From Desulfotomaculum sp. (lineage in GTDB: Bacteria; Bacillota; Desulfotomaculia; Desulfotomaculales; Desulfallaceae): DNA of 64,000 nt. The notes under the pieces were generated by a model. That model was not told the DNA's origin and ran no database searches. It was given only the letters and a program-made list of their open reading frames with translations. The stretch is from the NCBI GenBank assembly GCA_016841675.1, contig JAENYQ010000004.1:51471-115470 (forward strand). The letters run 5' to 3'. Positions 50,977 to 59,645 of the stretch are shown one piece after another (the first letter of the stretch is position 1; each line of letters opens with the position of its first letter). The position numbers were made by a program, and so were the translations under genes.

Positions 50977-51816
50977 CTAATAAGTACTCTTAATGCGAGT
51001 AATTTCATTCATCCTCGCTAATGGACCATAAACACTCGAATATATCCTATTGCACAGTTTAAACGGTTTTAGACCAGCCTCAATTGGATCACGATAAAAT
51101 TTTAACTTTTCATGAAACAAATCTTTTGCATATTCATATAGTTCCATGTCAATTGAATTATTTTTGCTAATAATATCCTTAACACTATCCCCAATGGAGC
51201 TCAATGTTGGCCTACTTCGCGATGCGTTTTTTTTATAATAATAAATCTTATCCCATTTAAAAATTTCCCTTAAAAGCAAAACTGAAACATCAAACTCTTC
51301 AGTTATACCTACGAACGAAAAATATTTTTGTAAATTTATTTTTGCAATTTTAAGATCATTTCCGTCTATGATATCCTTTTTATTAAAGTCTATAACTTCA
51401 CCATCAAATGAAGCCAAAAGCCTTGTCTGCCCATTGCATAATTCACTCGTTAATTCACTTAAAACATATTCTTTCAATGACATGCCTCTTCCACATACTT
51501 CCTCATGCAAATAATGTTCTGGCTGCCGTAAAACATAATAGTAATGAGAAACTACTCTATCAATTGGATCTCTAAGCATAGTAATATATTTTACACTGAT
51601 GTCCTTTGGTAAATAATTATGCAAACCGTACCCAATATGCCCCCTAAAACAGCTATATTTACTTTTTTCACTACCAGTTAACTTAATGAAACTCTCAAAT
51701 GAGTTTTCTTTATTAAACTGAAAGATGGTTCCTTTTTGATAATTCTTGTTTATGATATTATTTAATGCAGTCCCACCAGCTTTCGGTATATGCACAAAAA
51801 TTAAAACAGAGTCCAC
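50977..51816 (-). CDS. Carbohydrate sulfotransferase (Sulfotransfer_2-like)
   Basis: A 279-residue protein with the PAPS 5'-phosphosulfate loop HIPKAGGT (9-16) and the 3'-phosphate motif RDPIDRVVSHYYY (82-94), so PAPS binding is clearly predicted. It would transfer sulfate to a sugar hydroxyl. Its coding sequence is visibly richer in A and T than flanking genes (many AAA, ATA, TTA codons), which suggests recent acquisition. It lies between manC and a family 2 glycosyltransferase gene. The PAPS supplier is probably cysC at 39812. Confidence 0.92.
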   Translation of the reverse strand: MDSVLIFVHIPKAGGTALNNIINKNYQKGTIFQFNKENSFESFIKLTGSEKSKYSCFRGHIGYGLHNYLPKDISVKYITMLRDPIDRVVSHYYYVLRQPEHYLHEEVCGRGMSLKEYVLSELTSELCNGQTRLLASFDGEVIDFNKKDIIDGNDLKIAKINLQKYFSFVGITEEFDVSVLLLREIFKWDKIYYYKKNASRSRPTLSSIGDSVKDIISKNNSIDMELYEYAKDLFHEKLKFYRDPIEAGLKPFKLCNRIYSSVYGPLARMNEITRIKSTY

Positions 51817-51845
51817 ACTTATCCCCTCTATTATCTGGAATTGTG

Positions 51846-52850
51846 CTATTTTATCAATACATCCTTTAAAAAACTTTTCACTCCTCTTAAGTGTCGGTGA
51901 TAATCACCTTTGAAAAGACTCCATAATAGAGGTCCCCAGCGTTTAATGCGCCTTGCTTTCTTTAAACGCTCTCTATGCAAAGCAAATTCCAGGCGCCGTC
52001 TGCATTCAACTAGAAACTCTCTTAACCTGATTTGATTTACCATCTCTGTGTCCAACTGGTCGGCTATTTCCCCCAAACGCCGACACATTGTCTCCCAGCG
52101 TTGCCTATCACCGGTATACACTGGAGTGCCCGAGGATTGTAAAACATTTTTCCACCTGGTCAGCCATTCGTCTTCCAGGGTGGGGTCAATGCCACAGTTA
52201 TTGCCATGTCGGCGATAGAATATCAACGACTTACCTACCGGTCTTATCCCTGTAACCGCATGGGCAATAAAAACAATCCAATGATCATGGCCCCATCCTT
52301 TGTAAATAGGAAGAATAATATCTTTTAGTGAGGAACGAAAAGCCATTGTGCAGCCGTTTATCCCTACCCCTTTGATCAACTGACAGGCGGAACGCACGCT
52401 GCTTATGCCCAGGTTCTTGCGCCTGCCAAACAGCGTCTCGCCCGTCGGCTTCAGTGATTTATCGGTGATTACTGCGTCACTGTATACAAGGCCTATCCTG
52501 TGGTCTTCAATAAAAGGTGCGCTCATGCTTTTTATTTTGTCGTAAAACCATACATCATCCTGGTCACTCAGAAAGATAATGTCTCCGGTAGCCAGTTGAA
52601 TAGCCTGTCCGAAATTCTTCACACAGCCAAGGTTGATCTGATTCTTATAAACCCAAACCTTACCGGGGTGTTTTACAGCAATGCTGCGCACAATATCAAC
52701 TGTATTATCCGTGGACCCGTCATCACAAACAATTACCTCATCCGGAGGCCTGGATTGCTTTAATATGCTGTTCATCTGCGCTTCTATAAAACGTCCCCCG
52801 TTGTAAGTACACAGAGCCACAGATATCTTTAACTTTTGTGCGTCATACAT
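51846..52850 (-). CDS. Glycosyltransferase family 2
   Basis: A 334-residue GT-A transferase with VALCTYNGGRFIEAQM, VIVCDDGSTDNT and the metal-binding DQDDVW motif, plus the EDEWLTRW tail typical of rhamnosyl- or related transferases. The C-terminal 45 codons are duplicated as the pseudogene at 39611-39750. Position next to the sulfotransferase and the Zn-ribbon methyltransferase genes suggests they modify the same residue or neighbour. Donor unknown. Confidence 0.9.
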   Translation of the reverse strand: MYDAQKLKISVALCTYNGGRFIEAQMNSILKQSRPPDEVIVCDDGSTDNTVDIVRSIAVKHPGKVWVYKNQINLGCVKNFGQAIQLATGDIIFLSDQDDVWFYDKIKSMSAPFIEDHRIGLVYSDAVITDKSLKPTGETLFGRRKNLGISSVRSACQLIKGVGINGCTMAFRSSLKDIILPIYKGWGHDHWIVFIAHAVTGIRPVGKSLIFYRRHGNNCGIDPTLEDEWLTRWKNVLQSSGTPVYTGDRQRWETMCRRLGEIADQLDTEMVNQIRLREFLVECRRRLEFALHRERLKKARRIKRWGPLLWSLFKGDYHRHLRGVKSFLKDVLIK

Positions 52851-52929
52851 GTTTATATCCCCATCATTGTTTTTCGTATGTCAGTTAACCATGACGTCCC
52901 GCCCTGACTTACCATTGAAATTTTTGTCA

Positions 52930-53886
52930 TTACTTGTTGGTTGGGATGGGTTTGCCAACCACAGTCATCCTGCCGGTCATCCCAAGCCAGGATAAAACAG
53001 CAGCCACAGGGTACGAAACCCTATGGAACAGGCTGGAGCGGGCCATGTTTCTAAGCAAGCCGCTTACCCTGCCGCAGCCAAGGCGGTCTTCAATAAGCAG
53101 TGCCAGGCTGGCCGGTATATTACTGATATTCTTTTGGTAATATACCTTTTCCAGATTAAAACCGGTCCTGGTAAACAATTCATTTACAGAATGGCAAGTA
53201 AAATGTGATAAGTGCCTGGGGATTTCCAGAGCGAACCAGTTGGGGCCAAAGAGTTTAAATTCCCAGCTTGCCGCGTTGGGGATTCCAAAGGCAACAACCC
53301 CCCCCGGCCTTATAATGCGCCGTATTTCCTTAAGCGTCCCAACCGGATCATGCAAATGCTCCAGCACCATCCATCCGGTTACCACGTCAAAACTCTTATC
53401 CGGAAATTTTGCGCTTTCCAGCGTCCCGTGGTGAATATCTAATCCTAATACCTGCCGACCAAAGTTAATCGGTTCTGCTGCTATATCCACTCCGCATACT
53501 TCCCACCCCAGCTTTCTGGCATATTCCAGAAAGCTCCCATAAGAACAACCAATTTCCAATAATCGCCCTCCGGGGATTATTGGGGGTAAAAAATGGCTTC
53601 TTGAATCAAAAAAGTTTTTTAACCAAGTCATTTTTTTAGTTTTTGATTGTTGCCTGTTAAAGTTAGCCCCCGGCTGATGAGGCCTATAGGAATCTGGATA
53701 ATACATACTTATAGCTTCAGGTTTGGGGCGTGGGTTTGTATAAATTAATCCGCAGCCTTTACATTCATACAGGCTGAAGTCTCCCTCAATGCCATGCCAG
53801 CGGTCTTTAACCGGCATCAATAAAATAGCATGTTCATTCCCGCAAATATAACATTTAGGCACTGTTTCCAGCCAATCAGCTGTCAT
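52930..53886 (-). CDS. SAM-dependent methyltransferase with N-terminal zinc ribbon
   Basis: About 318 residues from the ATG at 53886 (AGGA upstream, 1 base after the previous stop); ATGs at 53895 and 53904 are alternatives. N-terminal CYICGNEHAIL and CKGCGLIYTNPRP form a two-CxxC zinc site, then SAM binding GRLLEIGCSYGSFLEYA, CGVDIAAEPINFG and WMVLEHLHDPVGTL. This is the Methyltransf_23/zinc-ribbon class common in polysaccharide loci. It probably methylates a sugar residue. Resembles the gene at 46123 in layout but is clearly separate. Confidence 0.87.
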   Translation of the reverse strand: MTADWLETVPKCYICGNEHAILLMPVKDRWHGIEGDFSLYECKGCGLIYTNPRPKPEAISMYYPDSYRPHQPGANFNRQQSKTKKMTWLKNFFDSRSHFLPPIIPGGRLLEIGCSYGSFLEYARKLGWEVCGVDIAAEPINFGRQVLGLDIHHGTLESAKFPDKSFDVVTGWMVLEHLHDPVGTLKEIRRIIRPGGVVAFGIPNAASWEFKLFGPNWFALEIPRHLSHFTCHSVNELFTRTGFNLEKVYYQKNISNIPASLALLIEDRLGCGRVSGLLRNMARSSLFHRVSYPVAAVLSWLGMTGRMTVVGKPIPTNK

Positions 53887-53887
53887 A

Positions 53888-55000
53888 TTATTCATTCCTA
53901 ACACCAGGCGTATGGTAATAGCTATTGTCTTTTAATATATCAACCAGCTTTGGGATGTTAGATTCAACTGCATATTCTTTCTCCACGGTTTCCCGGGCTT
54001 TCTCTGCCATATATGCATGGGCAGCAGGATTTGACATTATTATTTCCAATACTTCTACCCACTGGGTGGTACCGGCAGCCAGGTATCCGTTTAGACCATC
54101 TTGAATGATTTCGCTGTTCACCCCTACCGGTGATGCTATGGCAGGCACGCCTGCCGCCATATATTGCAGCAGCTTTAACCCGCACTTTCCCCGGGACCAT
54201 GCATCATCGGTAAGAGGCATAACCCCGATATTAAAGGATTTAATAAGCTCAACTTCGCCATCCAGCGTCCATGGCAAGCATTCAACTTTAACCCCCGGGC
54301 AGTGATATTCTTTGCCACCTACTATCCTTAGAATGATTTCCTGCTTTTGGGCAATCTGCTGCAGAGCAGGCCTAATCAAGTCTAAATAAGGCAACGTGGA
54401 CGGAGTGCCGATCCAGCCAATCACAACCGGGTCACCCCAATTATATTTGGGCTTCGGCGCTGGGTATTTAGCCAGTTCGACACACGTAGGCAGCACGCAT
54501 ACGTTTTTATTGTAACCGCGGGCATAATCGGCCAGGAAATTGTTACCAGCAACAACGCCGTCACAAAGTTCTATAACCCTTTGCAGCCTACCCGGGCAAG
54601 TAAATCTTTCAACCCATGTTTTTTTTCGCACCTCAGAAATTGTGAAAATAGCATCATCATAATCAAATATTATTCGTTTGCCCAGCAGCTTTCCCAGCTT
54701 GCAAAGCATAACCTCGGGAAAAGGATATACATGGGGCAAAACCAGTTTTTGAATATAAACAGTGTCGTAAAAGGCCAGTCTAAATAGCGCTATCACCCTG
54801 GATAGGGCTGATAAACCAAAATACAATATTTTAGACCACATCCCCCCGGATGGCTTAAATTTATCGTAAAGGCGGGGAGTCAGGGCACTATGGCAGGATG
54901 CTTTGATTCCATAATGCCCAAGGTGAGGAAGGAACTGGTACACCCTGTACCTGGCTGAAGGCCCCTTGGGCGGTGTGTTGGTGAGGAATAAAACTCGCAT
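53888..55000 (-). CDS. Glycosyltransferase family 4
   Basis: About 371 residues from the ATG at 55000 (MRVLFLTNTPPKGPSARYR). The open frame continues 50 codons upstream into rmlB, but those codons are unlike glycosyltransferases. C-terminal features: VVIGWIGTPSTLPYLDLIRPALQQI, GVMPLTDDAWSRGKCGLKLLQYMAAGVPAIASPVG, with the GT4 KxxxYMAAG donor-binding region. The enzyme closely follows the RmlB gene, so rhamnose transfer is possible but unproved. Confidence 0.88.
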   Translation of the reverse strand: MRVLFLTNTPPKGPSARYRVYQFLPHLGHYGIKASCHSALTPRLYDKFKPSGGMWSKILYFGLSALSRVIALFRLAFYDTVYIQKLVLPHVYPFPEVMLCKLGKLLGKRIIFDYDDAIFTISEVRKKTWVERFTCPGRLQRVIELCDGVVAGNNFLADYARGYNKNVCVLPTCVELAKYPAPKPKYNWGDPVVIGWIGTPSTLPYLDLIRPALQQIAQKQEIILRIVGGKEYHCPGVKVECLPWTLDGEVELIKSFNIGVMPLTDDAWSRGKCGLKLLQYMAAGVPAIASPVGVNSEIIQDGLNGYLAAGTTQWVEVLEIIMSNPAAHAYMAEKARETVEKEYAVESNIPKLVDILKDNSYYHTPGVRNE

Positions 55001-55004
55001 CGCC

Positions 55005-56018
55005 TTAATTTCTAACTCCTTTGTACCATTTTCGGTAATAGTCTTTATATTCTCCCGACCTGATCCGTCTCCACCAACCGGGATGCTCGATATACCATTT
55101 AATGGTCTGCTCCAGTCCATCCCTGAACGAATATGCGGGCCGCCACCCAAGGGAATCCTTTATTTTTGTCCAGCCGATGGCATAACGCCGGTCATGCCCG
55201 GGCCTGTCAGAAACAAATTTAATTAGTTCTTCCGGTTTATTAAGCAATTCAAGTATTTGCTTTACCAATTCAAGATTGGATAATTCGTTATTAGCTCCGA
55301 TATTATATACCTCTCCGGGTTGCCCGCCCTGGATAACGGCTTCCAGGGCCCGGCAATGATCGGCCACGTAAATCCAATCCCGAACATTTAAGCCGTCACC
55401 GTAAACAGGTATACTTTCGTTTTCCAATGTGTTGGTAATAACCAGGGGAATGAGCTTTTCAGGAAACTGGTACGGCCCGTAATTGTTTGAACAACGGGTG
55501 ATGATCACCGGCAAATTATAGGTTTTATAGTAAGACCGACACAAAAGATCAGCTGAAGCTTTGCTGGCCGAATACGGATTATTTGGGCCCAGCGAGGAGT
55601 CTTCAGTAAATTTGTTCTTTCCCTGTAAGGAACCGTAAACTTCGTCAGTGGATACCTGGATATGTTTTTGTATGCCATACTGTCGGGCCAGTTGTAACAG
55701 CACGAATGTGCCTGCAATGTTAGTGTTTATAAACGGGCCGGCATCCTGAATGCTGCGGTCGACATGTGATTCGGCGGCAAAATTAACTACTACATCTATC
55801 CCTTTCCGAAACAGCGCTTCCATAACAGAATTATCGGCTATGTCCCCTTTAACGAACCTGTAATTGCTGCATCCCTTCAGGCCCGCCAGGTTTTCCAGGT
55901 TACCGGCATAGGTTAATTTATCTACGTTAATGACTTTCCAGTTCGGGTGTTTGGTTATCATATGCCTGATAAAATTTGTACCGATAAACCCCGCCCCGCC
56001 GGTTACTAGCAGTTTCAT
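55005..56018 (-). CDS. rmlB: dTDP-glucose 4,6-dehydratase
   Basis: A 337-residue SDR with TGGAGFIGTNFIRH, the DVVVNFAAESHVDRSI motif, STDEVYG and YSASK (YxxxK), all diagnostic of RmlB. It makes dTDP-4-keto-6-deoxy-glucose. Second gene of the rhamnose block, with rmlD 4 bases upstream. Standard length and motifs, no oddities. Confidence 0.97.
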   Translation of the reverse strand: MKLLVTGGAGFIGTNFIRHMITKHPNWKVINVDKLTYAGNLENLAGLKGCSNYRFVKGDIADNSVMEALFRKGIDVVVNFAAESHVDRSIQDAGPFINTNIAGTFVLLQLARQYGIQKHIQVSTDEVYGSLQGKNKFTEDSSLGPNNPYSASKASADLLCRSYYKTYNLPVIITRCSNNYGPYQFPEKLIPLVITNTLENESIPVYGDGLNVRDWIYVADHCRALEAVIQGGQPGEVYNIGANNELSNLELVKQILELLNKPEELIKFVSDRPGHDRRYAIGWTKIKDSLGWRPAYSFRDGLEQTIKWYIEHPGWWRRIRSGEYKDYYRKWYKGVRN

Positions 56019-56021
56019 AAC

Positions 56022-56870
56022 TCACGCTCCCCTAATTTTGGCCAGATAACGGTCTAAAGCATCTTCCCACCGGGGCAGTAAATAACCAATGGTCTCTTGT
56101 AAGGGAAAAGGATCCAGCACTGTGTAACCCGGTCTTCGGGCATTGCATTTAAAATCTCTTGTACTGCAGGGAATTAGTTCAACGTCTTGACAGCATTTGA
56201 TAAAAATTAATTCGGCAAATTTAAACCATGTTGTTAAGTTTTGATTGGTCACGTGGTAGACACCATAACAGCGGGTTTGCACAAGATCAGCCACTGCCCG
56301 GGCCAGGTCTTCTGTATAGGTGGGGCGGCCAAACTGGTCATTTACCACTTTTATGGGTTTACCCGAACGACCCAGGGCAAGCATTTTAAACACAAAATTT
56401 TTTCCGCCCAGACCAAATAACCAGCTGGTTCTGATTAAATAACTAGACTTTAACAGATCCAGCACCGCCCTCTCCCCCCATAGCTTACTGGCACCATAAA
56501 CGTTTTGGGGACGCGGGTAATCGTATACGCCCCAAGGGCGATTGAGCCTGCCGTCAAAAACATAATCCGAACTGATTTGCACCAAGGAGGCACCTATTTC
56601 AGCACAGGCCAGCGCCAGGTTACGCGGTCCCAGTCCGTTAACTAAGTAAGCTTTAAAAGGTTCCGATTCAGCTTTGTCTACATCAGTATAGGCCGCACAG
56701 TTTACAATGATCCGGGGGGAAATGTCCCCAACAACCCTGCGCACTTGTTCCAGAACAGTTATGTCAAGGCTGTTGCGGTCCATGGCCGCAACAGCAAAAC
56801 CACGGCGGTGAAATTCAGCCACCATATCCGTCCCCAACATCCCCGACGCACCGGTAATTAAAACTTTCAC
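56022..56870 (-). CDS. rmlD: dTDP-4-dehydrorhamnose reductase
   Basis: A 282-residue SDR with GASGMLGTDMV, DITVLEQVRRV, NCAAYTDVDKAE, YVFDG and YGASK (YxxxK), all RmlD features. It performs the last step to dTDP-L-rhamnose with NAD(P)H. The start overlaps the stop of the rmlC gene by 4 bases. Standard length for the family. Confidence 0.97.
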   Translation of the reverse strand: MKVLITGASGMLGTDMVAEFHRRGFAVAAMDRNSLDITVLEQVRRVVGDISPRIIVNCAAYTDVDKAESEPFKAYLVNGLGPRNLALACAEIGASLVQISSDYVFDGRLNRPWGVYDYPRPQNVYGASKLWGERAVLDLLKSSYLIRTSWLFGLGGKNFVFKMLALGRSGKPIKVVNDQFGRPTYTEDLARAVADLVQTRCYGVYHVTNQNLTTWFKFAELIFIKCCQDVELIPCSTRDFKCNARRPGYTVLDPFPLQETIGYLLPRWEDALDRYLAKIRGA

Positions 56871-57328
56871 CGATGCTGAACCTCCCAGGTATAAGGCACT
56901 AGCGGGTCGTTATAAGCCAGCCTGTATTCATCCGGCTGCTGGTAGTTATATAACTCAGTGGGAAGGTTTACGATCAGGGCGGTCTCACTGCCTTCGGCGG
57001 CAAAGCCGTGATATACCTCAGGCGGTATTTTAAGCAGGACGGGGTTAAGCTGACCAATATGAAAGACATTTACTTCTCCCCGGGTTGGACTTTTTTCCCG
57101 GGGGTCATACAGCACCACCCTGGCCATGCCGTTTACGCACACAAAATGATCCCATTGGAGTTTGTGGTAGTGCCAGGCCTTTACCACCCCGGGGTACGCG
57201 GCTGTTATATAGGCCTGCCCAAAGTTCATGAATTCGGGCCAGTCGCGGCGCAGCATTTCCATCAGGTAGCCCCGATCATCCGGTATTATATTAAGTTTTT
57301 TAACTACTGCTCCCTCGATTATGTTCAC
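56867..57328 (-). CDS. rmlC: dTDP-4-dehydrorhamnose 3,5-epimerase family protein
   Basis: About 153 residues from the GTG at 57328, which lies 6 bases after AGGAGG. An open frame extends 14 codons upstream, but those codons are part of a palindromic repeat. Cupin fold: KAWHYHKLQWDHFVCVNG, VVLYDPREKSPTRGE, PPEVYHGFAAEG with conserved His residues, close to RmlC. Shorter than classic RmlC (about 180) and with a GQAYITAAYPGVV segment, so it could be a related 3-epimerase; context with RmlA, B and D favours RmlC. Confidence 0.9.
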   Translation of the reverse strand: MNIIEGAVVKKLNIIPDDRGYLMEMLRRDWPEFMNFGQAYITAAYPGVVKAWHYHKLQWDHFVCVNGMARVVLYDPREKSPTRGEVNVFHIGQLNPVLLKIPPEVYHGFAAEGSETALIVNLPTELYNYQQPDEYRLAYNDPLVPYTWEVQHR

Positions 57329-57364
57329 CACTTTCCTCCTATCCTGAAAATAGACTTTAGGGAC

Positions 57365-57470
57365 TGTCATCCTGAGCGCTAGCGAAGGATCTTAAGATTC
57401 TTCACTTCGTTCAGAATGACAATAAAACTGTAAATTTTCATCAATTGCTGGTGCCGCGTCAGCGGCATGG
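57365..57470. repeat. GAAGCGAAGAATC palindrome and CATGCCGCTG module, inverted
   Basis: TGTCATCCTGAGCGCTAGCG ... CTTCGTTCAGAATGACA (57365-57422) is the palindrome; GAAAATAGACTTTAGGG at 57345-57363 and CTGGTGCCGCGTCAGCGGCATGGATG downstream (57432-57470) are the linked modules. The order is inverted relative to 14928-15060. The element is squeezed between rmlC and rmlA, overlapping the rmlC 5' region. Confidence 0.85.
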
Positions 57471-57477
57471 ATGTCTT

Positions 57478-58545
57478 TCAAACAATAACCTGTGAATCGT
57501 CACCCACAAAAAGCCGCACAGTATTTTTTCGGGTTACACCCTTTTCAACCAGGGTGTTATAGCCGATTAAGCTGTCTTCAATGCGGTCAACATTATACAG
57601 GCGGCAATTTTCCAAGACCACGGAATGCTCTACCCCAACATGCTCCAAAACGCTGTTCTCCCCCACCGTTGTATAAGGACCGATAAAGGAATCTTTTATA
57701 ATTACGTTTTTGCCTATGCATATGGGTCCACGCAGTCGGCTGTTGATTACCTTGGTGCCGACTCCGATCTCCACCCGCCCGGCTAAAACGCTATCCTGGT
57801 CCACAAAACCAAGGTTTTGGTAACACACATACTCATCAAGAATAACCCGGTTGGCTTCAAGGATGTCGTCTTTTTTCCCGGTATCCAGCCACCAGCCCTG
57901 CAGTTGGCAGGCCTTTACCCGGTACCCATCGTCAATCAACTTTTGAATGGCGTCGGTTATCTCCAGTTCCCCGCGCCAGGAAGGTGTTATCTTTTCTATG
58001 GCCGCGAAAATTTGGCTCTTAAATAGGTATACGCCAACTAATGCCAGGTTTGACGGTGGATCTTTAGGCTTTTCCATTAATCTAATTACCTGTTCTCCGT
58101 AACCCAATTGGGCAACACCAAACTGCTGTGGGTTTTTGACTTCTTTAAGTTGAATAATTGCTTCAATATCAGTCTCTTCAAAGTCGGCTACCAGGTGTTT
58201 GACGCCTCCCTGAATTAGGTTATCCCCCAGAAACATCAAAAACGGTTCCCGGCCCAGGAAATGTGCGGCTGTTTTTACAGCGTGGGCCAGGCCCAAAGGT
58301 TTTTCCTGCAAAATGTAAGTAATACTACAATCCCACCGTTCACCGCTTCCAACGACTTCCCGTACTCTAGCACCTGTTTCCGGGGAGATAATAACCCCTA
58401 TATCAGTAATTCCTGCTTCGAGTATCTGCTCAATAACAAAGTACAAGATTGGTTTGTTAGCTACGGGAATCAACTGTTTTGCGTTGGTGTGAGTAAGAGG
58501 CCTTAACCTTGTTCCCTTCCCCCCGGACAAAATAATCGCTTTCAC
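57478..58545 (-). CDS. rmlA: Glucose-1-phosphate thymidylyltransferase, long type
   Basis: A 355-residue nucleotidyltransferase with [25 protein letters not shown] and FLGDNLI motifs and a C-terminal left-handed beta-helix ([40 protein letters not shown]). This long form, with an added hexapeptide domain, is common in Gram-positives and archaea. It makes dTDP-glucose, feeding RmlB. It starts at a GTG overlapping the stop of the glycosyltransferase gene before it. Confidence 0.95.
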   Translation of the reverse strand: MKAIILSGGKGTRLRPLTHTNAKQLIPVANKPILYFVIEQILEAGITDIGVIISPETGARVREVVGSGERWDCSITYILQEKPLGLAHAVKTAAHFLGREPFLMFLGDNLIQGGVKHLVADFEETDIEAIIQLKEVKNPQQFGVAQLGYGEQVIRLMEKPKDPPSNLALVGVYLFKSQIFAAIEKITPSWRGELEITDAIQKLIDDGYRVKACQLQGWWLDTGKKDDILEANRVILDEYVCYQNLGFVDQDSVLAGRVEIGVGTKVINSRLRGPICIGKNVIIKDSFIGPYTTVGENSVLEHVGVEHSVVLENCRLYNVDRIEDSLIGYNTLVEKGVTRKNTVRLFVGDDSQVIV

Positions 58546-59645
58546 CGGCTCACTTCCTTAGCATTCAACTGACCTACTGCCCGCCACGTTTTGACGGATT
58601 CCTCAGCTTGCTTGTGTAAAGTAAACTTGGTCAGCACCACATCTCTACCCCGCATCGCCATGTTCTCCCGCCATTGTGGATTATTAATAACTGTTAAAAG
58701 GGCCCGGGACAGGTTTTCCGGGTCACCTGGTTCTACCAACAAACCGTTGTCACCGTCTGCAACAATTTCAGGTATACCGCCGACCATGGTGGCAATCACG
58801 CACCTACCGACCATCATGGCCTCCAGCATAGCGTTAGGCAGCCCTTCAGTATAAGAAGATAGAATGAACACATTTAGTCTACTTAAGAACCCGGTCACAT
58901 CATCAACCCGGCCCAACAAAATTACTTGCCCGGTCAAGCCAAGGTCGCTGATCATGGCCGTCAGCGGTTCCCTGAGTACGCCTTCACCGGCTATTAAATG
59001 TGTCCAATTAACCCTGTCGCCCAGCTTAACTTTAGTTAGAGCAAGGGCTTTGAATAAAACGTCGTACCCCTTTTCAGGCCTTAAGTTACCCACGGTGCCA
59101 CTGATAAAGTAATCATCCAGCGCGTTCGTCCGGGGTAATTCAATTTCAGCCACTCCGTTATATATGACTGTAATATCTCGGTTATGGCTACCTACTATTT
59201 GAAGCAGCCTCTCTTTTGCTACCAGTGAATTAGTTATATAATGGCTAACCAGTTTACAGGTCAATCTTTCTGCCAGCGGCCTTAAACCTATAAAGTGCCC
59301 GTTGCCCACTATGCCCACCACCACTTTTATCCTCAGTGGCAGGGCGACAAAACGGCAAATTATGCTAGCTTGAAAACCATACACCTGTATTAAATCAGGA
59401 CCTTTCCTCAGCAAAATTAAAAAGAACCGCCAAAACACAACCAATACGTTTAATCTGCTGGGCCATAAACCCAGGCACTGAAAATCAATATCAGCAGCAG
59501 CACATTTTTCGGTTACATAGCCTCCGCTATCCAAAACTAATACTTTAACTGCAACACCATGTTCCCGTAAATATGGTATTAACCTGATAGTGTTTAACTC
59601 TCTTCCCCCCAGCCCGGAAGATGAAAGAAAAATTAATACCGTCAA
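58542..59645 (-). CDS. Glycosyltransferase family 4
   Basis: A 367-residue GT-B transferase. Start at a TTG at 59645, overlapping the membrane-protein gene before it by 4 bases. N-terminal [19 protein letters not shown]-terminal [30 protein letters not shown] and [37 protein letters not shown] and EGLPNA are typical of N-acetylglucosaminyl- or mannosyl-type transferases. Located directly before rmlA. Confidence 0.9.
   Translation of the reverse strand: MTVLIFLSSSGLGGRELNTIRLIPYLREHGVAVKVLVLDSGGYVTEKCAAADIDFQCLGLWPSRLNVLVVFWRFFLILLRKGPDLIQVYGFQASIICRFVALPLRIKVVVGIVGNGHFIGLRPLAERLTCKLVSHYITNSLVAKERLLQIVGSHNRDITVIYNGVAEIELPRTNALDDYFISGTVGNLRPEKGYDVLFKALALTKVKLGDRVNWTHLIAGEGVLREPLTAMISDLGLTGQVILLGRVDDVTGFLSRLNVFILSSYTEGLPNAMLEAMMVGRCVIATMVGGIPEIVADGDNGLLVEPGDPENLSRALLTVINNPQWRENMAMRGRDVVLTKFTLHKQAEESVKTWRAVGQLNAKEVSR

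Noticed and set aside
55001..55150. N-terminal extension of the glycosyltransferase ending at 53888
   Set aside because: It overlaps rmlB on the same strand and does not resemble any glycosyltransferase N-terminus.
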